A stretch of 64,000 bases of DNA from Neonectria sp. B-13 (lineage: Eukaryota; Ascomycota; Sordariomycetes; Hypocreales; Nectriaceae), in assembly GCA_002682825.1 (NCBI GenBank), contig NOKP01000003.1, positions 992,001 to 1,056,000 of the forward strand. The letters run 5' to 3'. A program made the position numbers and the translations under genes. The notes below the pieces were generated by a model. The model searched no databases. It was not told the DNA's origin and saw nothing but the letters and a program-made list of their open reading frames with translations. Positions within the stretch are counted from its first letter, which is position 1. Every line of letters begins with the position of its first letter. This document shows positions 30,589 to 42,813 of this stretch, piece after piece.

Positions 30589-30595
30589 CTTTATA
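30589..30595 (-). promoter_or_regulatory. TATA box of the hypothetical protein at 29.7-30.5 kb
   Basis: TATAAAG on the minus strand lies about 105 bp upstream of the ATG at 30,485. Confidence 0.45.
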
Positions 30596-31952
30596 GCGTC
30601 GGTGAGCAGGCTACAGGTATGCCTTTCGGAACGAAAGGTTCCTTCTTCCGCGCCCTCCGTAAACTCGGGCCACTAACCGATCCGTGCTCAACGCCTGCGC
30701 CACTACCTCCCAGATCTCTGAACTTCGCCTCAATCCTCACGCCATATTCGCTTTGCCGATGGAGCGCGCCAAATCCCCTTCACCACAGACGCTGCGTCAC
30801 TACCCCAATCGAACGCTACTGCGCCACTATGCCTTGAGGAATGAAACAGACACTGCGCCGTAAGCCCACCATCTGGCTTGATTGCTTCGGCGTTGAAAAG
30901 GGGGTGTCCTGCTCCAGCATGCTCGTCCTAGAGAGTGGCAGAGGCAAGATTTTCGGCTTGGAATCCGTGGCCATGCTATTCTATCTTGAGCAATCCATAG
31001 TTATGAAGAGCGGTGCAATGTTGACTACCTAAGGAAGACTCAGATTGAAAGAGTTTGGTGCTTTAAAAAAAAGAGATGAGGTCACGAAACGCGGTTAAAC
31101 TGTAATGCCACTGAACGCGGGGTCTGACCCGTAAGCTAGCGCCTGTGCACAGCGTCTCAAACCCCAAAAGGCATAAAACTGGCCTTATACAGATGCCATC
31201 AGCACCGATAGTCACCTGCCAAGGGCCTCCCAATCTCCCATAAAGCTCATTTCGAAAGGCATTGACAGACCCCATAGGGGACTGATCTCTTGTGAATCAT
31301 CTATGGATTCTTCAAGTTGCCTTGGAAAATCCTTAAGCCGATTTGACACTAACTATAATAAGCAACTTGCGCGATACACTCTTGCTGTAGGATTCTTTAA
31401 GTTACCTTGTTGAAATCCTTATCTACTCAGCCTTATAATAAGGTTAATCTTACCTTAAGCACTAAGTGGCGGATTGATCCGTTGGGCTGGTAACCTTACC
31501 TTGAACTTAAAAAGTGCTGCGGGAGCTTGGAATGTAATGTCAGGGAGATGCATAGCATACAGTACTGTAATACTTCAGTTACTACATACTTAATAGAAGT
31601 ACATATAATGGCTAGGATTTCGATATGACATGGCACGGATTACAGTAATTCGTAAATTGGAGCCAGAAATGGACAATAGATCGGATTTGGCTCATCAAGT
31701 ACCATGACTCAGGCAGATGCACTGTGGGGAGCTTGGCTATGAGGTGCCCTACTAGCCAGACGAAAATGTCCGTACAAAGAGATTGAGTCAATAGAAAAAC
31801 TGACGCTGAACACTTGGGCCCCTTATTCACCAGCTTAATTACACTAGAACAGTTCCTCCAGGCTTCCTTTGGCGGGCCGCTTGCCGGACCAGTCCCTCCT
31901 GTTCAATGTTAATAGTTTCCCGCACGGACCATAATTATGTGTTAAATGGCTT

Positions 31953-32011
31953 GTACAGTGCTAAGCTGAATATGCTATCCCTTTGAGTGCGGTAAGGCAA
32001 CACTTTGGTAT
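31953..32011 (+). repeat. 60-bp dispersed repeat, copy 2
   Basis: This is the partner of 29,553-29,611, sharing GTACAG, TATGCT, CCCTTTGAGTG and TAAGGCAACACTT in the same order. Confidence 0.6.
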
Positions 32012-32832
32012 CTATGCCCACAGTACTCCGAGAGATCAGCGGTACGCAGGTTGACTTAGATGCCCTATATAATTGCCAGGAGTGTTATGTACTATGGTGT
32101 AAATCCCTAGGTAGCAGTGACCCGAGCTGGCCGGTTGGCTGACTGACTGACTGACTGACTATATCTGGATTGTGCTTGAAATGAGAAGCAGTGCCGGAAA
32201 TCACGAGCTGGATGTTGTTGCCTGCCGAGGTGGCGCCGCTGTTAAGCCTGCTGCATATTCGGCGGGCTGGTGGTATGCGGTAAACGCGGGCGATATAAGC
32301 CCATTGGGGGGAGTAATTGGTTGCAGGTGATTGGTACCGAAGTGAAGCGCCGTGGCGCATCCTTGCACCGTTTTATTGGGAGAGCAAGGCTGGGTACTGG
32401 GTTTCCGCTTCGCCAAGACGCAGGACGACTCAGCTCCTACCTGACCACTTGTCAGCAATGTTGTCCTGCCCAGTTCTGTCCAACAGCTGCGTACATGGCT
32501 TACGTGTTCACAATCAATCGCAGCCTTATTCACATTTTGACCGCTTCTTCCACCCCTCACCCTCCATTCCCTCGTCAGCACTTCGCATTTCCTCTCAGTT
32601 GCCCTTCTCCTCGCAGAGATGCAATGGTTTAGAGCTCGGTTCTTCTTCGTTTCGCCGGGAATTCTAGCCTTGTGAAGAACATTTTCTTAGTAAGCCCTTC
32701 GCCTTGCTAGCCTGCGGTCAAGCTCCATTCGTCGGCATAACTGCAATTCCTACATTTCCATCCATCCTCAGCCCGTTGGATTCATCCAGCGTGACTCGAA
32801 CGATAAGTGGTGATAGGAGTGTGACTACCGCA

Positions 32833-35800
32833 ATGTCTTCTTTTACAGTCCCTAGGATTATCGCCGGGGTTTTCGTCGGGCTTCGCGGTCTTGTTCGGAA
32901 TGTGTGCTTGATTTGCTGCGGTCTTCTCATTGCATCTATCAGCAGGCCTACTTGGCCGAGATGGATTTCCGGACTCCTTCCCCTGCGCGATCCTGGACCT
33001 CAACCAGCCCCCCGCGGCGAGAATATACCTGACGGCCAGGCCAAATCTTCCAAAGACGGAGATAATATGCCCTCGGGTGATGGAGGCGTTACGTCCGGAG
33101 ACGGAGACCAGAGTCGGTGCTTGGCGTTTCCCTTGTCACTCTCTCGACGACAACGATGCCCGTCGCGCGATAAGAGCTCTCCACCACGTGCAGAGCATCT
33201 AATACAGGTTTTGTATCAAGACAGCAGTGCAACTATTGAGTACGTCTCTGCCCTCGGATGGCCTTGAAATTCCTAACAATCATCTCAGCATCGTGGCTGT
33301 GCATGGGCTTGCCGCGAACCCGGATTATGCTTGGGTTTGGCAACCGAAAAACAACCCTCCGGGTCACCCCGGGTATCCGGCTAAGCATTTCAACTGGTTG
33401 CGGGAATTGCTTCCCACTGAGTTGTTGTCCAAACAATTGTCTTGTCGCGTTATGACCTTCAACTATGACTCGAAGTGGTTCATGAACGCCCCCCAACAAA
33501 GGCTCTCTAACATTTCGGACAACTTATTAGACAGTCTCAGGAACGAGCGCGATAAGGTACGTCCGACGTCACATTTCTAGCTTCATCCAGGCATTGTTGG
33601 GTAACCGTCGACCTTAGCAGGCCACGGGCAGACCGTTGATCTTTATTGGTCACAGTTTTGGAGGCAACCTCATTGAACAGGTTCGTAGCCGTCCACTGTC
33701 CAACTTCCCCTTCAGTTATATCAATTTTCCGGTAGGCTATCGTCTCCGCCTCCCGATACGGGTCTGCGTACACCGACATCGCCAACTCTACCGTCGGGGT
33801 GGTCTTTCTGGGTACGCCTCACCGAGGCAGCGCCGAGGCAACCTGGGGTGGTCTGGTTACATGGCTCACACCGCCTCAGTTTGCCCCCGAAGACAGGATT
33901 TTGAAGGACCTAGAAGAGCAATCGGGTACCTTAACAGATCGTCTACATGAATTTACCCGCTGGCTCTTTGACCAGTCGGTGCCCGTTGTCTGCTTTTTTG
34001 AACAACTTACGACAGACTATTCGTCCAGGGTGGGAGTCGTGGGGAATGTCATCCCCTTCAGGAGACTCGTATGTATCTGTGTACCCTTCCCTGAACACTT
34101 TTGACTGGCTCTCTAGGTCGTACCTGAGACTAGTGCTTGCATTGATGGCCATCATAAGATATCTTTACACGCAGACCATTTCAAGATTAACAAATTCTAC
34201 GGGCCAGACGATCCCTCTTTTAAGCTCGTCTACCCTGAGATTGAGCGAATGGCTCGAAATGCTGAAGACATGCTTAAGCATCGCCGGAACCCAAAATCTA
34301 TTCCAATGGACGAAAGCGCTGCATCTGGCGGTCTCCGAACATGTCTCCAAGAGATGAGGGTGACGAACCCACGAGACATTATATCAGACGTCCAGACTCA
34401 AAAAGGGAAAAGAATAGGGCAAACCTGCAAGTGGATCCTGAAGCAGAAAGACTTCTCCGCCTGGGGAGCCACCGATAGCTCGAAACTTCTTCGCCTCATC
34501 GGCTCCCCGGGCATCGGAAAGACAATGATGTCCACCTTCCTCGTCGAGGTCCTCAAGGGAAAGGTTGAAAAATCTCCTAACACAGCATTTGCATACTTCT
34601 TTTGCGACGACAAACAACAGGAGCGGAGGACGCCAACTGCAATGCTTCGAAGCCTCATCTGGCAACTGCTACTGCAAAGGAGCGAGCTTTTCGAACACAT
34701 TCAGTTGGACTTTGAGAAGCACAAGGATAGTCGTCTTTTCGAGAGTCTTTTTGAGAACTTTTCCGCTCTCTGGCGGATATTTCAAGACATGGTCCGAGAT
34801 GAGCGTGCTGGTGAAGTATTCATTCTCATTGATGCTCTGGACGAGTGCGACAGATCCACCCGCAAGGCTCTGCTCCATGGTGTTAGGGAACTATTTCACG
34901 CATCAGCAGCGCCGGCAGGCAACTTCAAATTTCTCATAACCTGCCGACCTGAGATAAGCGACATTGAGTTTACGCTAGACAAAATTGGCGTGCCTTTGAG
35001 GATGGACTCGAGCGAAGTCAATGCCGATCTTTCTGAGTACATTAACCTCAGAGTTGGGGACCTAGCGCAAAGGAAAAAGTACAGCCAAAGTCTGCAAGCA
35101 AAAGTCATAGAGGCTCTAGAGAGCCAAGCTGGAGGCACCTTCCTCTGGGTGTCTTTGATGATCAATGAGCTAGAAAACACACTGAAACATGAGGTCGAGG
35201 GCAAACTCAAGGATCTTCCCAAAGGGCTTGACGAAACTTACACTAGGATTTTAGACGACAACATTCCGAAAGAGAGGCGGGAGGACGCTCGATTTCTCCT
35301 GCTTAGCATGGTTGCTGCGCGGCGACCTCTGACAAAAAAGGAACTAGCGGCATCATTCGCGTTTTGGAAGACCAAGTCAGTGGTGGGTGACCAGGATATT
35401 CATGACTACATGGACATATGTTTGTCATGCAGCTCCATCATCTATCTTGACGTTGCAAGCAACGACAGGGAGATTACAGCCAACTTCTGCCACCAATCAG
35501 TGAAAGATTTTCTACTGGACGATCACGGTTCAAGAGGAGTATGGTACCACATGTCCTCCGGTGACGCGAATCTTCACATGTTCGAGATATGCTGGCGTTA
35601 CTTGAGCAGCGATGTGTTCTCCAACGGCAGGTTGATTTTCAGGCGCCAGAATAATGTGTTGCTCAACACACCTATACAAGAACTGCAAACTCACTTGCGC
35701 AAGTATTCCTTCTTGGAATATGCATCCAGCGAGTGGGAGGATCACGCAATAGCAAATGATCCTAATTCGTTAAAGGAGTTGAAGATTGACGTTGTGAGGG

Positions 35801-36147
35801 CGCCAACATTACGCGACGCTTGGTTACTACGGACGGCTGGAGAAGGACACGGGCACGAGACCGTTGCTAAGCGGCTGCTCGCTACCGAAGGCGTCGATGT
35901 GAACTTGAAGGATGAGATGTATGGTCAGACGCCGCTATCGTGGGCCACCGAAAAGGGGAACGAGGCCACCGTCAAGCTCCTGATCGCCACCGAAGGCATT
36001 AATGTGAATTCGAAGGATAACTCTGGTCAGACGCCGCTATTGTGGGCCACTCGGAACGGGCATGAGGCCATCGTCAAGCTGCTTCTTGCGACAGGGAAGG
36101 TTGATGTGAACTTGAAGGATGAAATGCACGGTCGGACGCCGCTATAG
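32833..36147 (+). CDS. NLR-like protein: alpha/beta hydrolase, NACHT, ankyrin repeats; ends at an in-frame TAG
   Basis: Five exons (32,833-33,239; 33,289-33,556; 33,621-33,680; 33,736-34,068; 34,117-36,147) give 1,032 residues up to TAG. The introns are 48-64 nt with GTACGT, GTACGT, GTTCGT and GTATGT donors, and all phases agree. Residues 1-130 contain a hydrophobic stretch (IIAGVFVGLRG, LICCGLLIASIS) and a disordered linker. Residues about 134-345 are a lipase-like alpha/beta hydrolase (DIVAVHGL, nucleophile motif GHSFGG at 235-240, FLGTPHRG). The NACHT module follows, with Walker A GSPGIGKT at 485-492 and Walker B VFILIDALDECD. Ankyrin repeats begin near residue 940. Fungal NLRs of this plan act in non-self recognition and regulated cell death. 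The TAG cuts the ankyrin array, so the protein would lack its later repeats and zinc finger. Confidence 0.85.
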
Positions 36148-36730
36148 TGGGCCGCCAGAAACGGGCATGCGGCCACAGTCAAGCTGCTGCTTACTACTGA
36201 AGGCATTGATGTGGACTTGAAGGATAACTCCGGTCAGACGCCGCTATCGTGGGCCTCTGAAAACTGGCATGAGACCATCGTCAAGCGACTGCTTGAGACA
36301 GAGAAGGTTAATGTGAACTCAAAGGACGAGACGTATGGCCTAACGCCGCTATTGTGGGCCACTTGGAACGGGCACGAAGCCGTCGTTAAGCTGCTGCTTG
36401 AGACAGGAAAGGTTAATGTGAACTCAAAGGATGAGACGTATGGCCTGACGCCACTATTGTGGGCCACTCGGAACGGGCATGCGGCTATCGTCAAGTTGCT
36501 GCTTGCGACGGAGAAGGTTGATGTGAACTCAAAAGACAAAAAGTATGGTCGGCCGCCGCTATCGTGGGCCGCCCTGAACGGACATGAGGCCATCACCAAG
36601 CTGCTACTTGAGATAGAGAAGGTTGATGTGGACTCAAAGGATGAGATGTATGGTCGGACACCGCTATCGTGGGCCTCCGGATACGGGCATGCGGCTATCG
36701 TCAAGCTGCTGCTTGCGAAGGGCAGTGCGA
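35880..36730 (+). repeat. Near-identical ankyrin-coding tandem repeats, about 8 units of 102-105 bp
   Basis: Units recur at about 35,894, 35,999, 36,102, 36,207, 36,310, 36,415, 36,520 and 36,625, each encoding a 34-35-residue ankyrin repeat with the frame (D/N)VN(L/S)KD...G(Q/R)TPL(S/L)WA. The DNA similarity between units is far above what ankyrin folding requires, which points to recent duplication or gene conversion. Repeats outside this block are more diverged. Confidence 0.88.
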
Positions 36731-37263
36731 ATACAGAAGATAGTATTGGCCGGACACCGTTATCAATTGCGTCCAAGAACGGACATGATACCGTCGCAAT
36801 CGCATTACTTAACCATGATTCCTCTGGTCCCGATCAGGAAGATCGTTATGGTTCGACACCGCTATCAATAGCTGTACGAAATTGTCGCATAGAGATGGTC
36901 AAAGTGCTGCTGGCTACTGGACAAGTCACCCTCGACTCTCAGGACCGTTTCGGACGGACTTCGTGGTGGTGGGCGAGAAGATGTGAGAATACCGACATCG
37001 AGCAAGCACTACGCGGCTACGCAGAGAAGAGAGGAATAACAGTTTGCGATAACGACGAACCTATCGAGATGATCCCGATATCTAGTGACGGGGCATCCAG
37101 ATGGTGCGATGTTTGCACTTTGGGTATTTCGGAAAATGAGGTCTTCTACAAGTGTGAAGTTTGCAACGGTGGGGATTTTGACATTTGTTCAGAGTGCTAT
37201 ACGATTGGAGGGCGTTGTTTGGGAGATGATCACGAGTTGGCTCAGAGGAAAGACAGCGAATGA
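36148..37263 (+). pseudogene. Orphaned 3' part of the NLR gene: remaining ankyrin repeats and ZZ zinc finger
   Basis: The same frame as the NLR exon 5 stays open for 371 codons after the TAG. It encodes about eight more ankyrin repeats and then a cysteine-rich end (WCDVC, YKCEVC, FDICSECY, then DDHE) with the spacing of a ZZ-type zinc finger. No start codon, promoter or splice site of its own is evident, so it most likely represents the original C-terminus. The stop is a single-base difference: neighbouring units have TCG or TTG at this codon. Read-through or a sequencing error would restore a protein of about 1,404 residues. Confidence 0.75.
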
Positions 37264-38823
37264 TGGGGTTAGCCTGACTTCCGTCATCTGCAAGGATTCC
37301 GGTAATTGAGATGTGCAGGCGTTTGTCTCTTGGGCGACAATTTCAGACACTTCCTGGAGGGCCAAGGCGCGGTGTGAAGTACGTTACGACAGGTTGAAGG
37401 ATTATTGCTGTCCTACGTGGGCAGTAGTATTCCAATCGCGGCAAGTGCTAGGGAAACATTGAGACAGTTCCCGGAGGACTGGGAGCAGTGGCTGGTGTCG
37501 CACTGAATGTGCTCAAAAGAGTAAGAGTCAAATGACTTTTATGACAAGCAGCAATGTTGTATTGTATGGTTGTTTGTCTCGGGTTTGGGGTTGAAACTCC
37601 GGCCCGCAGATTTATATGAAGCACGGAGCTGAATTATGAATGCATTTGTTTCCTAAGGCTCGCTGAGATCATGCCTGGCCTCCAACAACTGGGAGGCGGT
37701 GCTACAGTTCGCATCCTCAAAATCGGGTGCGGAATAATTGGTGCCCAGAGCAGGCTGTAGCCGATATATAACAGCAGCTGGATGGGCAAACCTCCGAGGA
37801 GGCACCTCAGCCACCGCCGGATGATGGTGATGTTCATCCCACTCAGGTACGCTTGGTCGAAGCTTTTACAGCCCCAGAGGCCAGCACAGTGGATAATGAA
37901 CGTCGCCGCCGTAACAATGCCATTCTGGCCGTCATTGCCTACTATCCTATTCAGGACACATCATTACCTCGCGGCAGCAGAAGAACGCCAACGGTAATTA
38001 GCGGAGGGGTGACTCTCTGAAGAGAACTGCCGCAGATGAAGGCCATCAAACGAACGAGGAGCTGGGCACTGCAATTACCTCCGTCTTCGTGACGGAGAAG
38101 ACGGAGCGGACCCAGAGACGCTTCCTTTACATTGGGAGGGCCACCACTTTAGTGCCTTCCGACCTGGCTGTCAAGCGCCTCATTAAACCATTTTAAACTG
38201 GGCGACTTGAACAACCACTACCTCTCAAATTTCTAAAGCGAGTGGGAGTTGCATATCGCCGAATGCAAGCTAAAATGCATTTGTAGAACTGTGCTGAGAT
38301 TATACACGGAACTGTCTCAAGAGGAGGGTAGACCAAGGTAAGTATAGTTGAACTCAGCCTTTATTATTCTTCTCGCTCATGGTGTGTTATTTGAAGATCT
38401 CGAGTACTTACATGGCCATCGCCATTGATGGCTCAACGGTCGAATCTCTGCAGTTAGAGACCCATCAATCCTTTAGCCCTCACTGCGTGAATCATCTTAT
38501 CTATCTTCTCTTATTCGCCGTTCGAGGGGTTGACAAAATGGGTATGCAATCGCTCGGCCTTGGGAGGGGTGTCCCAACAAAGTCCCATTCCGGGCTTCCA
38601 ATTTCTCATGAGCCACTCTATGTACTTGCCCTGGACGATGACGGTTAATCAGAGCCACAATTTGAAGATCTATCCAATGCGGAGCGAGGACTCTCGCACA
38701 GGGTCGGCAATATTTCTACCATTTCTTGACATGCAGTGAAACACGATGTGGAGCCTCGACAATATAATGTGCGGTGCGAATTCTATCAAATACTAGAGAA
38801 ATTGCCTTGACAAGGATCATACC
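37264..38823. other. 1.56-kb intergenic region, nothing firm
   Basis: One plus-strand stretch near 37,800-38,000 reads as protein-like sequence (VRLVEAFTAPEAS, NNAILAVIAYYPIQD), and a second lies near 38,080-38,190. Both lack starts and family matches and may be relics of a mobile element. No intact gene is seen. Confidence 0.35.
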
Positions 38824-40623
38824 CTAATATGTATACCGGAACGACTTGTTTTCCCTATCTGTCATTGTGGACCACGTCTCAGGGGACATGTACGCATCCT
38901 CCATCTGCTTACTGCGAGTCCCGCGCTTCTTGTTTGCGCGGACATAGTAGAGAAACAAAGTAAATGTGGTAATAGCGCAACCAGCCTGCGTGCCCATCAC
39001 AGCAAGCTTGGCTGGTCGAAAGTTTGGCGCGTCTCGCGCTTGGAAAGTCTGTGGACCGATGATGTTTCCTAAAGAAAAGGAGCCGCTAACAATGGCAGCA
39101 GCAAAGGCTCGCTTAGTTGCACCACCAAAGTTTGCTACAGTCCACTGAGAGGCTTGTTAATATAGGGCGGGAGTATAAGGGTGGCTGATAGCCAGAAAGC
39201 TCACGTTGTAGAATATTGTCAATGGCGCAACGACTGCATTGACGAGATAGATGCCAGCAAGTACTCCGGATTTGTTACTGGAATCAAGAAAGGACATGAG
39301 AGCACCGCCGATGATCCTATTAGACTGTTAGCTTTAGACTTGAGATACGACTGCATAAGACTAACGCAGGAACAATGCAGGCAAGAATCCAAGCCCATCG
39401 ATGGGATTGCTTGCGGATACCAAAGCCAACAGCAAGGGTGAAGAATATGCTGACAACACCAGACGGCATGTTCATAAGAGCCGCCTTTTTAGAATCGTAA
39501 TCCAGGTTTCGAATGAGAGTGGCCGAGTACGTGGTGACCACACCGCTGGAGACGGAGAGCTTGGGCAGTAGGTTAGGAACCAAATTTGAAGGAAAAAATA
39601 GGGCCAAGGACCACTTACGAGAACAACGGACACCACCATCAGGTAAAGTTGTGGATCACACAATGCCTCAACAATTTCCTTTGGACGGAATTTACGGCTG
39701 TGAATTCCCGTCTGGTTTACACTGACGTGCTTCAGCAGAGCAACTTTCTCGCTATCAGATAGCCACTTGGCATCCATTGGCGTATCCGGTAAGAAGAAGA
39801 ATGTGCAGATGCCGATAACAACGGTGATGGCACCGAGAGTCAGAAACATTATGCGCCAGCCAGCGAGAGTGGATCCAGGTCCGATATGTTGGAAGCCAAA
39901 GGATACAAGCCCGCCGATAATCTGACCCAGGCCAAGTCCGAGGTACCAAAACGAGAAACGCGGTGCTTGTTCAGATTTGGTGTACCATTGACTACTGATG
40001 AGCATTAAAGATGGTCCAATAGTGGCCTCAAAGATGCCCAGAAAGACGCGGGAGGCCAGCAGGGTGTGGTAGTTGTGGGCAGCTGCACCGGATGCAGTTG
40101 CGATTCCCCATAGTGTGACGTTAGCCCCTAACCATTTTCCGGCGGGAACATCTGGAGAAAGTAGGCTGTGCTCATGTCAGTGAAACTCGTTCTCGGCGTG
40201 CGCTAGACAACTCACTGTTGGGCACCTCAAAGCAAAGCAGTCCAACGAAAAGAAAGGTAGCAATGTTGGAAAATTCGTTGCCCTTCAAATGAAGATCTAC
40301 GGTAAGGCCCATAACAGCGGAGTACTGCAAAATACAAATGTTCGGGTCAACTTTGAAATCCAAGCGTAGGGCAGGTTTGTGTCACGCACATTGAGAATGA
40401 CCTTGTCCAGGAACTGCATTGTGTAGCAGCAAAACATCAGCGGCACAATGTGCCAATCTATCTTGCGTCGAAGTGCGTCAATGTCCACCGACATGTTGCT
40501 TGCCGCCAACTCGCGGTGGTGGTCAAGGAACTTCCAAGCACTATCCACATCGTTGCGGGTACCTTCGGTTGCCGAAACTTGTGTGGTGATAATGTCTTTT
40601 ATTTGGGCGTCTTCGAGCGACAT
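38824..40623 (-). CDS. MFS transporter, Dal5-like anion:cation symporter family
   Basis: Six exons (40,623-40,390; 40,324-40,216; 40,151-39,619; 39,559-39,366; 39,316-39,205; 39,144-38,824) encode 500 residues. All five introns (49-65 nt) are in phase. The N-terminus has the ACS-family start RRKIDWHIVPLMFCCYTMQF, followed by LDKVILNYSAVMGL. The middle has FLGIFEATIGPSLMLISSQWY and FLPDTPMDAKWLS. The second half keeps NFGGATKRAFAAAIVSGSF and GNIIGPQTF. About 12 membrane helices are expected. Relatives move organic anions such as allantoate, nicotinate or pantothenate into the cell with protons. The substrate here is unknown. Confidence 0.9.
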
Positions 40624-41535
40624 TGTGTATGTGAAAATGAAGAATGGATGAGGTGGACTGTGTCCAGTGTATGAAGAGATGGCAATGAGAGGATAAGTAA
40701 TTATTAAGTGGTCGCGACGGGGAACAGCGTGGCACCACAAGAAGGCCAGAATTCAAATGTAACCCAACCCTCACCACATGAGACGGCCCCAGGTTGATCC
40801 ACTTATCTAGGGTCTTCTTCGTCGTGGTTACGCTGCTACTACTGCGACGTGCATCGACCGATGATCTAGATCCAACCTCGGGACGGGCAGTGGTGGCCGC
40901 CCGAGGGGTCGCTAACAGACGTGTGGGTCAATTCTTCACTCATTGGCTTGGATTTATCGGACGTGGGCTGTTTGCGGACAGGAGTACCTATGTTGGTTGT
41001 CGGGGTAAGATCTGTTCGCTGTGTTTGTCAGGGCCTGATCCTTGTCTTTATATGCAGCTGCCTCCCAAATTGCTCGTATCTCCACCAGCATTTGAAAGTA
41101 TGTTGGCGACGACCAACATGAGGCTACATTGGGGAAGGGGTTTCCAGCTTCAGGGGGTTAGGAATCGAATGTGAGAGACAGCCTGCGAACTTGTCACGCG
41201 TCAAATCATCTGTTTGTAGAGTGTCCATTGGGTCGAGCTCGAGAGGTGTGAGCTGAGTATCGTTCCAGGATGATACGCTGCATCATCTCCGAGAAAAAGT
41301 AAGAAAGGCATGTCCTTGTCATTCCAACACGTCCAGGCAACTTTCATTGGCGATTCTGCAATGTATTATGTGCTCAGGTCCACGAATGTCGAGTATGTAT
41401 TTTGCGGCTCACGTGGATTCCTTCCTTGCAGAATTTACAGAGAACAACCAACCCAAAGCCGTTCACCACCAAACACGACGCCGTCTTGGCTTCTTTCTAA
41501 AGTTCCTTATTTTGTCGGGGTCTAGCGTTGTCATT
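40624..41535. other. Divergent promoter region, nothing else seen
   Basis: It separates the Dal5-like transporter (minus) from the first PTH11-like receptor (plus). Reading frames inside have no recognisable motif. Confidence 0.4.
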
Positions 41536-42813
41536 ATGGGTTGGGTCCTAAATGCGACCGCCGCGGTCAACGACGAATCACAATACCCAACCATCATCGC
41601 CATATGCATCGTCTTGTCGGTACTATCAGTAATAATCGTCGGAGCCCGGGTCTATATCCGCTTGCGCGCTCGAAGCCTCGCATCTGATGACTGGATGTCG
41701 ATGTTGTCGGTGGCCTTTGCGCTTCTTTACTCTGCCCTTTGCATAGCCCGTAAGTTCCCGCGGCGAAGAAGTTGAAATGGATGGGGTGTCTAACACGGAA
41801 CACTTGACGACAGAGACACGATATGGCCTTGGACTTTCTATCAAAAAGCGACCGGATAAGAACCTCTTGACGTACACGAGGGTCAATTTCGCTGGCCGAC
41901 CAATATATCAGTTAGGCATCAGCTTTTTCAAGATTGCGCTCCTGATCAGCTACTTGCGCCTTCTTAGGGGTACTGATCATCGAACTTATCGTATCGTCAT
42001 ATGGGTGTCAATTGCAGCTGTATTTCTTGGTCATTTGGGGTGCACTCTTTCACTCATCTTCGCATGCTCTCCGGTAAGAATACATGGGTGAATTCAGGTT
42101 CGGGAGCTGACCGTGTTATTGACCTATAGGTCAGCATGTCTTGGAATCCAACTGTGGTGGGAACCTGTCTGAAACCCGGTCCATCCTTTACGGCGTATGC
42201 GGTAATCACTATCGTGTCCGATGTGGTCGTTGCCTTGCTACCACTTCCAGTCCTCTTAAAACTGGAAATTCGCTTGGGGAAAAAGGTTGGTCTTATTGCA
42301 ATCTTTGGCCTTGGTCTATTTACCACAATTTGCTCGATCCTACGATACCTGCAGATTGATCGAATCCAGAGTGGGGACGGTAACTCTACCATGCTTGTAC
42401 TCTGGGGAACTATTGAGTTCAATGTCGGGGTAAGTACTCACTCGCTCAGATGCGGACTCAGGACTGATTGTGAGATGAAGAACATGGTGTCTTCTCTTCC
42501 GTTCCTGGCACCTTTTTTTGTCAATAAAGCGAAGCAGTATCGTTCAAAGCACTCGCACTCAGACGAATACGGAACACCAAGCGGGAGAAGTCGAAGTCAT
42601 GGACTGAGAAGCGACCATTACAGATTGAGGGACCTGAGCCACGGAAAGGATGGAGCCGTGTTTACCTCGAGAACCACGAAATCGCGGAGCGGGAGCGAAG
42701 AGAACATCTTGCAGGACGGCAGAGGCATCACCAAATCCATGACTTATACAGTGCAGGTGGACGATGCCGGAAAATCAGGGAGCGACAACAGCGCAGCTCC
42801 GAGAGATGTGTGA
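41536..42813 (+). CDS. PTH11-like fungal seven-helix membrane protein
   Basis: Four exons (41,536-41,749; 41,814-42,073; 42,130-42,429; 42,475-42,813) encode 370 residues. The introns are 45-64 nt with GTAAG donors. The protein has the fungal rhodopsin-like layout: a first helix (IIAICIVLSVLSVIIVGARVYIRL), a short loop with DDWM, then TRYGLG, and FFKIALLISYLRLL. A CxxC-free extracellular loop with WNPTVVGTC follows, then helices AVITIVSDVVVALLPLPVLL and ILRYLQIDRI. The cytosolic tail is rich in Ser/Arg. Such proteins are putative G-protein-coupled receptors or sensors of surface and metabolite cues; the CFEM domain of some members is absent here. Confidence 0.88.

Larger units (their letters stand above)
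30486..32832. other. 2.3-kb intergenic region with short repeats
   Basis: I see no supported gene. It contains a TATA box for the upstream minus-strand gene, an 84-bp-spaced imperfect direct repeat (GGATTCTTCAAGTTGCCTTG near 31,307 and a variant near 31,391), the second copy of the 60-bp repeat, and a short CTGA microsatellite near 32,143-32,160. Confidence 0.45.

Noticed and set aside
36211..37263. A separate ankyrin gene starting at an ATG at 36,211
   Set aside because: The frame, repeat phase and sequence continue directly from the NLR exon; a start in mid-array without its own promoter is less likely than a nonsense mutation.
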